This document shows positions 7,934 to 15,990 of a stretch of DNA of 64,000 bases, piece by piece (within the stretch, counting starts at the first letter, position 1; each line of letters starts with the position of its first letter). The position numbers and the translations under genes are program-made. This DNA comes from Paraburkholderia sp. (GTDB lineage Bacteria; Pseudomonadota; Gammaproteobacteria; Burkholderiales; Burkholderiaceae). The notes beneath the pieces were generated by a model that did not search any database, had not been told where the DNA came from, and worked only from the letters and a program-made list of their open reading frames with translations. The DNA lies in the NCBI GenBank assembly GCA_004322045.1, contig SCRN01000012.1, positions 1-64,000 on the forward strand, written 5' to 3'.

Positions 7934-8232
7934 ACACCCTCCCCAGCCACCGCCAGACGCGTCACGAGCGACATTCCCGGCGCGGCGGGCGTCGTGCATG
8001 CACGCAGACGCGTGCCGTCGTCACACCATACCCAGCAGTCTTGACACGCGCCCATGAGACAGAAGCCCGCACGGCGCCCATCGCCGAATTCCGAATCGCG
8101 CACCGCGCGCACCGAGCCGAGCAATGCGACGAGCACCGTATCGCCCTCGGCGGCCTCGTATGCGACGCCGTCGACCTTGATCGTGAACGTGTGTCGCCCG
8201 CGTTCTGCCACGCGCACGAACCGTCCGTTCAT
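7918..8232 (-). CDS. small [2Fe-2S] protein, gamma subunit of the oxidase (HcnA/OoxC-like)
   Basis: The 104-residue protein has TFTIKVDGVAYEAAEGDTVL, the strand start of a beta-grasp ferredoxin. Its cluster cysteines are in GFCLMGACQDCW with a further cysteine in RLRACTTP, matching the (2Fe-2S)-binding Fer2_4 family. It supplies the electron-transfer subunit to the two FAD proteins encoded next. Its start overlaps the ABC ATPase stop (ATGA) and its end overlaps the alpha subunit by 16 bp, so the three subunits and the importer are translationally coupled. Confidence 0.9.
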   Translation of the reverse strand: MNGRFVRVAERGRHTFTIKVDGVAYEAAEGDTVLVALLGSVRAVRDSEFGDGRRAGFCLMGACQDCWVWCDDGTRLRACTTPAAPGMSLVTRLAVAGEGVWPRA

Positions 8233-10076
8233 GCCGCGCCTCGCAACGGCTGAAGCAGCTTCAATTCATCCGCCGAACGATGGCAGAGAATCTGCGCGCC
8301 GGAAGGCAGCACTCTCACCGGCGGCCGCACTACATTGCACTTGCCCTCCACCCGCGCAGGGCAGCGCGCTCGGAAACTGCAGAGTCCTTCCCCCTCGCCC
8401 GACTCGCTTTCCGACAGCGGCGGCAGCGCGCAGTTGCCGATGTTGCGATGGGCGTCTAGCCAGCCGCGCTTGAGCGCAGGAACCGAATCGACGAGCAAAC
8501 CCGTATAGGGATGATGCGGCGGTTGATCCAGCAAGCGGCGCTGTCCGGCTTCCACGCGTCGGCCGGCATAGAGCACGACCACGTCGTCGCAGATCGAGCG
8601 CACCGTGGAGATGTCATGGCTGATGAACATATACGACACGCCGAGCTCGCGACGCAACTCGCGCAGCAAGTCCAGAATCGCCGCGCCCACTACGGTGTCG
8701 AGCGCCGACGTCACTTCGTCGCACAGGATCAGCGACGGCTCGGCGGCCAGTGCCCGCGCAAAGTTCACGCGTTGCTTTTGTCCTCCGGACAAGCCCGAAG
8801 AACGTCGCGCGGCGGTCGATGCCGGCAACTTGACCAGATCGAGCAATTCGCCGATGCGCCGTTGCGCGACCGCTCCGCGCAACCCCTTATAGAACGCCAG
8901 CGGCCGGCCTAATATGTCGGCAACGGTATGGCTCGGATTCAGTGCCGTATCGGCATTCTGAAACACGAGCTGAATCCTGCGGTATTGATCGGCTGTGCGC
9001 CCGTGCAATCCGGACGACAAAGGCTGCCCCTCGAACAGCACTTCGCCGCTCGTACGCTGCACGAGGCCAGCCACGACGCGCGCGAGCGTCGTCTTGCCCG
9101 ACCCCGACTCACCGATCACCCCAAGGGCGCTACCACGCGGAATCGATAAGTTCACATCGTCGAGCACCCGCACGGCCGGGTTGCCATGGCGATCGACACG
9201 TCCGTAGCCGGCCGAGAGGCCTCGAATCTCGAGCAACGGTACGCTGGGCGCGGCCGCAGCCGCTTGGCTGGACGCAGCGTGCCCCTCCCTGCCCGCCGAT
9301 GCAGCCAACAGCGCTCGCGTATAAGCATGCGCGGGCGCGTCGAGCACTTGATCGACATCGCCGCACTCCTGCACTTCGCCGCCGTTGAGCACGACGATCC
9401 GATCGGCCATCTGCGCCACCACCGCCAAATCGTGCGAGACGTAGACAGCGGTCGTGCCTAGCTCCTTGATCACGCGCTTGAAGGCGACGAGCACTTCGAT
9501 CTGCGTCGTCACGTCGAGCGCCGTGGTCGGTTCATCGAAGACGATCACTGCCGGATCCGTAATCAACGCCATGGCGGCCATTAGGCGCTGCAACTGCCCG
9601 CCGGACACTTGATGCGGATACCGCTCGCCGATGTGCTCGGGATCGGGCAGCGCCAATGCGCGAAAGAGGGCGATAGCTTTCGCCCTTGCGGCCTCGCGCG
9701 TCATCAAACGATGCAGCAACGCCGGTTCGATGACTTGGTCCATCAGCGTGCGGGCCGGATTGAACCCGGCCGCCGCGCTTTGCGCCACATACGCCACCGT
9801 ACGGGCGCGCAACGTGCGCCGGCCCGCTTCGTCGAGCGCGAGGACGTCGGTGCCGCCTACTCGCACACTCCCGCCCGAGAAGGCGCACCCTTGTCGCGTA
9901 TAACCGAGCAGCGACAACGCGATGGTCGTTTTGCCGGAGCCCGATTCCCCGATCAACGCCAGCACTTCGCCTTGCTTCACGGTGAAATCGACGCCTTTCA
10001 CGATTTCCGCGGCGTCCCCTCCCGGGCTGACGGCAACGATGCGCAAGCCCTTCACCTCGATCATGACGTCGCTCAC
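8229..10076 (-). CDS. fused dipeptide/oligopeptide-type ABC importer ATPase (DppD-DppF fusion)
   Basis: The 615-residue protein contains two complete ABC ATPase domains. Half one has Walker A GESGSGKTTIALSLLG, signature VSGGQLQR and Walker B VIVFDEPTTALD. Half two has GESGSGKTTLARVVAG, LSGGQKQR and ILCDEVTSALD. The end carries the oligo_HPY cysteine segment (SFRARCP). Such fused ATPases (YejF/GsiA type) power peptide or opine uptake. GTG at 10076 was chosen because it forms a GTGA overlap with the permease stop and has AAGGAGG six bases upstream; ATG at 10064 is an in-frame alternative. Confidence 0.93.
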   Translation of the reverse strand: MSDVMIEVKGLRIVAVSPGGDAAEIVKGVDFTVKQGEVLALIGESGSGKTTIALSLLGYTRQGCAFSGGSVRVGGTDVLALDEAGRRTLRARTVAYVAQSAAAGFNPARTLMDQVIEPALLHRLMTREAARAKAIALFRALALPDPEHIGERYPHQVSGGQLQRLMAAMALITDPAVIVFDEPTTALDVTTQIEVLVAFKRVIKELGTTAVYVSHDLAVVAQMADRIVVLNGGEVQECGDVDQVLDAPAHAYTRALLAASAGREGHAASSQAAAAAPSVPLLEIRGLSAGYGRVDRHGNPAVRVLDDVNLSIPRGSALGVIGESGSGKTTLARVVAGLVQRTSGEVLFEGQPLSSGLHGRTADQYRRIQLVFQNADTALNPSHTVADILGRPLAFYKGLRGAVAQRRIGELLDLVKLPASTAARRSSGLSGGQKQRVNFARALAAEPSLILCDEVTSALDTVVGAAILDLLRELRRELGVSYMFISHDISTVRSICDDVVVLYAGRRVEAGQRRLLDQPPHHPYTGLLVDSVPALKRGWLDAHRNIGNCALPPLSESESGEGEGLCSFRARCPARVEGKCNVVRPPVRVLPSGAQILCHRSADELKLLQPLRGAA

Positions 10077-10987
10077 GGCCGTCCTCCTTGTCCGAATCCG
10101 GCATGACGCCGCAAGCTGTCGATCAGCAGATTCATCCCGACGGTCAGCGTCGCGATGGCGATCGACGGCATCAACACAGCCGGCGCCGCTTGCGACAAGC
10201 CGCCGATGTTCTCGCGCACGAGAGAGCCCCAATCGGCGTTGGGCGGTTGCACGCCCAGCCCGAGAAAACTGAGGCCGCTGAGGAGCAACACGATGAAGAC
10301 GAACCGCAAGCCGAAATCGGCCAACACCGGATGAATCATGTTCGGCAGCACTTCGACGCGCGCGATGTACAGCAAGCGTTCGCCGCGCGCACGCGCCACG
10401 AGCACGTATTCGAGCGTCATCAAATTGACTGCGAGAGAGCGCGAAATACGGAACGCGCCGGGAATGTAAGCCACGGCCGCCACCATCGTCAGCATCGGAA
10501 CCGACGAGCCGAACGCGGCGATGGCAACGAGCGCCAGCACTTTGCTGGGGATCGAGATCAATGCGTCGAAGAGGCGGCACATGACCTCGTCCACCCAGCG
10601 CGCCGAGACGGCGGCAACGAGCCCCAAGCACGTGCCGATGCCGCTCGCGAGCACGGCGGCTGCCAGGGCGAGCCCGACGGTATAGCGCGTGCCGTAGAGA
10701 ATCCGGCTCAACATGTCGCGGCCCAGATAGTCGGTGCCGAACGGATGCGCGGCGCTAAAGCCGGCGAAGCTCAGCGTCGACGCGAGCACGCCTTCTTTGT
10801 AGGGCGAGAGCATCGGGCCGAACACGGCCATCGCCAGCCAGAAGCAAACGAGCGTCATGCCGATTCTTCCGAGCCAAGACAAGCGAGCGCGGCGCGGACG
10901 GCGCGCCGGGGCCGCCGTTTCTGCCCCCGCCTCGTCGTAGATCTGCGTGCCAGGGTGCGGAATCGAGGACTGAATAGGGCGACTCAT
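10073..10987 (-). CDS. dipeptide-type ABC importer permease (DppC-like)
   Basis: The 304-residue inner-membrane protein begins with a soluble, charged segment and then LGRIGMTLVCFWLAMAVFGP. It has the HPFGTDYLGRDMLSRILYGTR-like stretch typical of DppC/OppC and the permease signature VARARGERLLYIARVEVLPN (EAA loop). It pairs with DppB to form the membrane channel. ATG at 10987 overlaps the DppB stop (ATGA) and was preferred to an in-frame ATG at 11023 that would run 40 bp into DppB. Confidence 0.92.
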   Translation of the reverse strand: MSRPIQSSIPHPGTQIYDEAGAETAAPARRPRRARLSWLGRIGMTLVCFWLAMAVFGPMLSPYKEGVLASTLSFAGFSAAHPFGTDYLGRDMLSRILYGTRYTVGLALAAAVLASGIGTCLGLVAAVSARWVDEVMCRLFDALISIPSKVLALVAIAAFGSSVPMLTMVAAVAYIPGAFRISRSLAVNLMTLEYVLVARARGERLLYIARVEVLPNMIHPVLADFGLRFVFIVLLLSGLSFLGLGVQPPNADWGSLVRENIGGLSQAAPAVLMPSIAIATLTVGMNLLIDSLRRHAGFGQGGRP

Positions 10988-11940
10988 CGTTGACGGAGCC
11001 TCGGATTGGAAAGGATCTGACATAGGTCTGCCATCAAAACAAGAGCGAGATACGCTGCGCAGAACACCATGACGCAGCCCTGCACGAGCGGCATGTCGCG
11101 ATTGGACACCGCGTCCACCATCAGGCTCGCGAGTCCCGGGTAGTTGAAGATCGATTCGACGATGACCACGCCGCCGAACAGGTACGACAAACTAAGCGCC
11201 ACCGCGTTGGCGATCGGGCCGATCGCATTGGGCAGCACGTGACGCCAAACGACGCGCACTTGCGATGCGCCCTTGAGGTAAGCCATTTCGACATAGCCGG
11301 CGTTGAGCTGGTCGAGCACGGCCGCCCGCGTCATGCGCGCCATTTGCGCGACGAGCACGCAGCACAGCGTCATGACCGGCATCGCGTAGATGCGCACGAT
11401 ATCGCTGAACGACGACACCGAAGACAGATACGACAACGCCGGGAGCCAATGCAGATTGACGGCGAAGATCAGTACGGCGACCGTCGCCACCAAGAACTCG
11501 GGCACGGCCACCGTCGAGAGCGTCACGATATTGAGCGCCCGATCGAGCCAGGAGCCGCGAAACATCGCCGAAAAGATCCCGATGGCCAACGCAATCGGCA
11601 CCGAGACTACCGTCGTCAACCCTGCGAGCATTAGCGAGTTGGGCAGGCGCGTTCGGATCAGTTCGCTGACGGGCAGGCTATTGGAGAGCGACATGCCGAA
11701 GTCGCCTCGCACGACATGCGCGAGCCACACCAAATAGCGGTGCAGCGCCGGTTGATCCAAGCCGAATTGATGCCGCAGCGCCGCCACGGCCTCGGGCGTC
11801 GCGGCCTGGCCGAGCGCCTCCTGCGCGGCGTCGCCCGGCAGCAGACCCGTCATGGCGAATACCAGCGCCGAGACAATCAGCAACGTTAGCAAAGCAAGGC
11901 CGAGGCGGCTCGCAATCAGCCTATAAGCTTGACGTTTCAT
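10984..11940 (-). CDS. dipeptide-type ABC importer permease (DppB-like)
   Basis: The 318-residue inner-membrane protein starts with a signal-anchor helix (LGLALLTLLIVSALVFAM) followed by LLPGDAA. It carries the DppB EAA-loop segment YLKGASQVRVVWRHVLPNAI and the VVIVESIFNYPGLASLMVDAV segment typical of the family. AAGGAG lies about 10 nt before the ATG. The gene is separated from its binding-protein gene by 85 bp that include a hairpin, so its level is probably lower than that of the binding protein. Confidence 0.93.
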   Translation of the reverse strand: MKRQAYRLIASRLGLALLTLLIVSALVFAMTGLLPGDAAQEALGQAATPEAVAALRHQFGLDQPALHRYLVWLAHVVRGDFGMSLSNSLPVSELIRTRLPNSLMLAGLTTVVSVPIALAIGIFSAMFRGSWLDRALNIVTLSTVAVPEFLVATVAVLIFAVNLHWLPALSYLSSVSSFSDIVRIYAMPVMTLCCVLVAQMARMTRAAVLDQLNAGYVEMAYLKGASQVRVVWRHVLPNAIGPIANAVALSLSYLFGGVVIVESIFNYPGLASLMVDAVSNRDMPLVQGCVMVFCAAYLALVLMADLCQILSNPRLRQR

Positions 11941-11999
11941 TTACACGCGTCTCCTTCAATCTCGTGCATGGCTTTCTCAGTCTCCTCCTTCTTATGCGC

Positions 12000-12020
12000 G
12001 CCCGGCGCATTGCGCCGGGC
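12000..12020 (-). terminator. intercistronic hairpin between binding-protein and permease genes
   Basis: GCCCGGCGCA (12000-12009) and TGCGCCGGGC (12011-12020) form a near-continuous 21-bp palindrome six bases after the binding-protein stop codon. There is no T-tract. Such hairpins after periplasmic binding-protein genes commonly stabilise the upstream message or partly stop transcription, giving more binding protein than permease. Confidence 0.65.
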
Positions 12021-12025
12021 ATCGC

Positions 12026-13645
12026 TTAGGCTTCCAGCCACACATGCTCCGCGAACGCGAAGCCCATGAGCCCCGCCAGCGGAATGGAGCCGAGCCCTTG
12101 CAGCTTCGTCGTATGGGCGTCGAGCGAGCTCAGGAACATCGGAATGCCGATGCCGCCCTTTTCATGCACGAGCACCTGCATATCGCCGTAGATCTTCTTG
12201 CGCTTGGCCTCGTCCGGCTCGCCGCGCGCCGCAACGAGCATCTGGTCGAACTGCGGGTCTTTCCAATTCGCCTCGTTCCACGGCGCATCCGATTTGAAGA
12301 ACTGCGTGAACAGCATGTCGGCCGTGGGGCGCGCATTGATGTTGCCGTAGGAGAGCGGATGCTTCATCCAGTGATTCGACCAGTAGCCGTCCGACGGTAC
12401 GCGCGTCACTTGCAGCGTCAGGCCCGCGAGCGGCGCGGCCTGCTGCAACAGCATCGCCATATCGACTGACCCATCGGCAGCCGGGGAGGCGAACACTTGC
12501 AGCGGCGTGCTACCCAGGTTGGCCTTCTTGAAATAGAACTTCGCCTTCTCGGGATCGAACGGGCGCTGCGGCAGCCCTGCGAAGTAGTACTTGTTGGTCG
12601 GGTCGATCGGCTGATCGTTGCCGATCGCGCCGTAGCCTTGAAACACGGCTTGGCGCATCTGGTCGCGGTTCTGCAAATGCATGAGCCCGAGACGGAAATC
12701 CTGATTGCCTGTGATCCCGCCGTCGTTGCGAATGATGAGGTCCGTGTACTGCCCCGTTTTCGTTTCGAGCACGGCAAAGCCCGGCGTGGATTTGATGCGG
12801 CCCGTCGATTGCGGGTTCAGCTGATTGATGAGTTGCACGTCGCCCGACAGCAGCGCATTGACGCGCGCCGATTCGTCCGCGATGCCGATGAGCTCGATCT
12901 CGTCCAGATGCGGCAAGCCCGGCTTCCAGTAACGTTCGTTCTTGACCACCACCGTATGCACGCCAGGCATGAATTCCTTGAGCTTGAACGGACCCGTGCC
13001 GATCGCGGTCTTCGTGAAGTCTTTGGTGCCGTCCTTCACGATGAGGAAGTGGGCGTCGGCGAGAATTACGGGCAAATCGGCATTCGGGCCGGACAGCGTG
13101 ATCGTCAGCTCGTTCGCGCCGGTCGCTTTGACATCGCTGATTTGATCGGCAAGCGTCTTCGCCTTCGACGCCGTGGCCGGGTCTTTGTGGCGCAGCAGTG
13201 AATAGGCTACGTCGGCCGGCGTGAGCGCCTTGCCGTCATGGAACTGCACGCCCGAGCGCAGCTTGACGACCCATACCTTCGCGTCCTGCGTATCGAACGA
13301 AGTGGCGAGCGCCATCTTCGCCCCGAGGTGCTCGTCGAGCTCCGTCAGGCCGTTGTAGATCATGTTGCAGCGAACATAGTCCGTTCCAAGCGAGCCCTTC
13401 GCCGGGTCGAGCGTGTCCGCCGTCGACGACGATTGCGTGGCCACGCGAATCTTGCCGCCCTGCTTCGGCTTGGCTTGGGCCTGCGCGGCCGTGCTCGCCA
13501 CGAGCAAGCCGCCGCCGGTCACCGATACGAGCCCCGCCGCAACGAGCGCCCGCAGCGCGTCGCGGCGCGATGCGCCCTTCGCGGTCAATTGCTCGAGTGT
13601 GGTCTCGGCTCCGACAGCACCGTATTGTGAGGTGTCCTTTTTCAT
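12026..13645 (-). CDS. ABC importer solute-binding protein (dipeptide/opine type, SBP_bac_5)
   Basis: The 539-residue precursor has an N-terminal export signal with a twin-arginine look (GASRRDALRALVAAG followed by a hydrophobic run to AQAQA), then KQGGKIRVATQSSSTADTLDP, the usual start of the SBP_bac_5 family. Internal YNGLTELDE and VVKLRSGVQFHDGKALTPAD segments are family hallmarks. It captures the substrate in the periplasm for the DppBC-DppDF importer encoded downstream. GGAGAAG precedes the ATG at 13645. The ligand is unknown; the oxidase genes in the same run suggest an opine, N-modified amino acid or short peptide. Confidence 0.92.
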   Translation of the reverse strand: MKKDTSQYGAVGAETTLEQLTAKGASRRDALRALVAAGLVSVTGGGLLVASTAAQAQAKPKQGGKIRVATQSSSTADTLDPAKGSLGTDYVRCNMIYNGLTELDEHLGAKMALATSFDTQDAKVWVVKLRSGVQFHDGKALTPADVAYSLLRHKDPATASKAKTLADQISDVKATGANELTITLSGPNADLPVILADAHFLIVKDGTKDFTKTAIGTGPFKLKEFMPGVHTVVVKNERYWKPGLPHLDEIELIGIADESARVNALLSGDVQLINQLNPQSTGRIKSTPGFAVLETKTGQYTDLIIRNDGGITGNQDFRLGLMHLQNRDQMRQAVFQGYGAIGNDQPIDPTNKYYFAGLPQRPFDPEKAKFYFKKANLGSTPLQVFASPAADGSVDMAMLLQQAAPLAGLTLQVTRVPSDGYWSNHWMKHPLSYGNINARPTADMLFTQFFKSDAPWNEANWKDPQFDQMLVAARGEPDEAKRKKIYGDMQVLVHEKGGIGIPMFLSSLDAHTTKLQGLGSIPLAGLMGFAFAEHVWLEA

Positions 13646-13787
13646 TTCACTTCTCCGCGAAGTAAGCCAAGGCTGGCAAAAAACAGTTAACCGGCGGTCA
13701 ACTTGAAGGTTTTAATACGCCTTTACGTTCAACGAAGGTTTTCCGACCTTCGCTGCAACGACTGTGAGCGCGCTCGTCGGCCCGATC

Positions 13788-15065
13788 TCAATAGAACACG
13801 TCTTTGATACGGTAATAGGCGCCGACGATCGGCAGAAACCAGGGTTTGCCCGTGTGGCCGGGAATCGCGGGCCACGGTAGGTCGCGCCACGGATTGGCGT
13901 CGGTGCGGCCGTCGATGACATCGGCCATCACCTGCCCCATATGCGTCGACATCTGTGTGCCATGCCCGCTGTAGCCCAGCGAGAAGTACAAACCGTCGTG
14001 CTGCCCGGCTCGCGGCAAGCGGTCCGCCGTGATGTCGACCAGCCCGCCCCAGCAGTAGTCGATGCGCGCCTTCGTCAACTGCGGGAACAACTCCGCGAGG
14101 TTGCGCTGCAAAATGCGCCCGCTCTTTTCGTCGGACGGCTGCTCCGACGCCGTGAAGCGCGCGCGGCCGCCGAACACGAGCCTTGCATCGGCCGTCACGC
14201 GAAAGTAGTTGTGCATGAGGCGCGTCGTCGTATAGGCGCGCCGCTGCGGGAAGATGCGCGCCACGGCTTCGGCGCCGATCGGCTCGGTTACGATGATGAA
14301 CGATCCGACCGGTGCGAGCCGCCGCCGATACCATGCGAAGGGGCCGTGCTTGGACGGGCCGGTAGCGATCAGCACGTTCGTTGCGATCAGCTCGCCACGG
14401 TCGGAGACGATGCGGTAGCCGCCCGCGCCTTGCTTGACGATCGCTGAGACAGGCGCATGCTCGTGCAGCGTGGCGCCGCGCCGGCGCGCTGCGTGCGCGA
14501 GACCGGCGGCGAACTTGCCCATATGCATCTGCCCGCCATGGCGCTGCAGCAAACCGCCGTAGAACCGCTCCGACTGCACCTCGTCGCCGATATGCGCGGC
14601 ATCGATCAGTTCGATGTCTTGATCGACTTCACGATGAATCAACTCGGCGGTTTTCGCCAGATGTTCGTAATGCTGCGGTTTGGCGGCAAGCTTGAGCTTG
14701 CCTGTCGCGAGATAGTCGCAATCGATCGCTTCTTCTCGAATCACGCGTTCTACAGTATCGACCGCAGCCGCGTAAGCGAGGTAGTAGCTGCGCGCACGTT
14801 CGATACCCAGCTGCCCAGCCAGCGCCGCGAAATCCTGCGCGACGCCGGTGTTGACCTGGCCGCCGTTGCGGCCCGACGCGCCGCCGCCGATACGCCCGGC
14901 GTCGAGCAACGCTACCGTCGCGCCGCGCCGCGCGAGCGCAACGGCCGCGGAGAGCCCCGTGAAGCCGCCGCCGATGACGGCGACGTCCACGCGGCCCTGC
15001 ACGGGCCCCTCGTCACCGAGCGGCGCAGCGGGCGCGGTATCGAGCCAGTAGGACTCTAGCTTCAT
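13788..15065 (-). CDS. FAD-dependent oxidoreductase, PuuB/gamma-glutamylputrescine oxidase-like
   Basis: The 425-residue protein has an N-terminal extension (ESYWLDTAP) typical of PuuB/OrdL proteins, the FAD motif GGGFTGLSAAVALARRG, and GGGASGRNGGQVNTG, a hallmark of this subgroup. The C-terminal YSGHGTQMSTHMGQ completes the DAO fold. Family members oxidise N-substituted amines such as gamma-glutamylputrescine, releasing an aldehyde. GAGGAG precedes the ATG. It lies between the HAD gene (39 bp upstream) and the importer (143 bp downstream), and aldehyde dehydrogenase and transaminase genes close by fit amine catabolism. Confidence 0.88.
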   Translation of the reverse strand: MKLESYWLDTAPAAPLGDEGPVQGRVDVAVIGGGFTGLSAAVALARRGATVALLDAGRIGGGASGRNGGQVNTGVAQDFAALAGQLGIERARSYYLAYAAAVDTVERVIREEAIDCDYLATGKLKLAAKPQHYEHLAKTAELIHREVDQDIELIDAAHIGDEVQSERFYGGLLQRHGGQMHMGKFAAGLAHAARRRGATLHEHAPVSAIVKQGAGGYRIVSDRGELIATNVLIATGPSKHGPFAWYRRRLAPVGSFIIVTEPIGAEAVARIFPQRRAYTTTRLMHNYFRVTADARLVFGGRARFTASEQPSDEKSGRILQRNLAELFPQLTKARIDYCWGGLVDITADRLPRAGQHDGLYFSLGYSGHGTQMSTHMGQVMADVIDGRTDANPWRDLPWPAIPGHTGKPWFLPIVGAYYRIKDVFY

Positions 15066-15104
15066 CGTGGCGCTCCTCGGTTCAATGGCGGCAGCGTCGT
15101 GCGA

Positions 15105-15773
15105 TCACAGGCCGAGCAACGACGCGAGCTGCGGGATGCCGTCCACTTCGTGGTACTCGTAATACGGCGTGGAAGGCTCATGTCCCCGGTTGACGAACGC
15201 TTTGTGCTTGATGCCCAAGTCGTGCGCCGTCATCAGGTCGTAGCGCAGGCTCGACGACACGTGCAGGACGTCTTGCGGATTGCAACCGAGCTTGTCGAAC
15301 ATGTATTCGAAGCCTTGCATGCGCGGCTTGTACGACTGCGCTTGCTGGGCGGTGAACACCGCGTGAAACGGCGCGCCGAGCTTATCGACGTTGCTCTGGA
15401 TTTGGTCGTTCGATGCGTTCGACAAAATCACGAGCTTGTATTTCTTGGCGAGACGCGAGAGCCCTTCCGGCACGTCCGGATGAGGGCCCCAGCTCGGCAC
15501 GGCCAAATAGAAGCTTTCCGCCTTTGCCTCGTCGAAGGGCACGCCCACCCGCTTGCAGGCGCGGCGAAAGGCGTTGACGACGACGTCGCGGTAGGGTTTC
15601 CACGCACCCAGCACTTCGTCCAGGCGGTAACCGGCGAATGCACTGACGAGGCTTTCGAGTTGGGCGGAATCGAGTTCCTTGCCATAAAGCTCGCGTGTCA
15701 TATCCGCCATACGGAAACGCGTCAACGTGCCGTAGCAGTCGAACGTGATGTATTTCGGCTCGAAATCGATCAT
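15105..15773 (-). CDS. haloacid dehalogenase, type II (HAD superfamily)
   Basis: The 222-residue protein has the HAD nucleophile motif TFDCYGTL (Asp near residue 12), motif II VILSNAS, and the C-terminal region VSSSLRYDLMTAHDLGI typical of type II 2-haloacid dehalogenases. In this setting it may act on another 2-substituted acid or phosphate ester rather than a haloacid. GAGGATGG precedes the ATG. It is the first gene of a minus-strand run with the PuuB-like oxidase. Confidence 0.85.
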   Translation of the reverse strand: MIDFEPKYITFDCYGTLTRFRMADMTRELYGKELDSAQLESLVSAFAGYRLDEVLGAWKPYRDVVVNAFRRACKRVGVPFDEAKAESFYLAVPSWGPHPDVPEGLSRLAKKYKLVILSNASNDQIQSNVDKLGAPFHAVFTAQQAQSYKPRMQGFEYMFDKLGCNPQDVLHVSSSLRYDLMTAHDLGIKHKAFVNRGHEPSTPYYEYHEVDGIPQLASLLGL

Positions 15774-15815
15774 CTCAATCCATCCTCTGGTAAGTTCATC
15801 CGTTATCGGTTGCTT

Positions 15816-15847
15816 GTGAGCCGCCGCGTCGTTACGCGAAAGCTCAC
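15816..15847 (-). promoter_or_regulatory. two-tier symmetric inverted repeat ahead of HAD-PuuB run
   Basis: GTGAGC (15816-15821) and GCTCAC (15842-15847) are outer arms, CGCG (15825-15828) and CGCG (15835-15838) inner arms, with 3-nt bulges on each side and a 6-nt centre. The element lies 43 bp before the HAD start. Next to it (about 15848-15900) is an unusually AT-rich stretch that probably holds the promoter. It may be an operator or leader hairpin. No regulator can be assigned from sequence alone. Confidence 0.45.
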
Positions 15848-15990
15848 GTCTAAGAAAGATTTAATCAATGCAAAAACAAAGATGTCTCTAAAGTGGCCGC
15901 TACCCACGACATAAAGCGCGCGTTTTGCATCGGTTCGACAGCAGAGTCTGCGGCGTGCCCGCCAGGCTTGGCTCGGGGCCCGCTCGCCGC

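Noticed and set aside
6833-8044. A 403-codon plus-strand open frame
   Set aside because: It lies antisense to the FAD and [2Fe-2S] subunits, whose motifs and overlaps are clear. Composition is Arg/His-rich as expected of a shadow frame.
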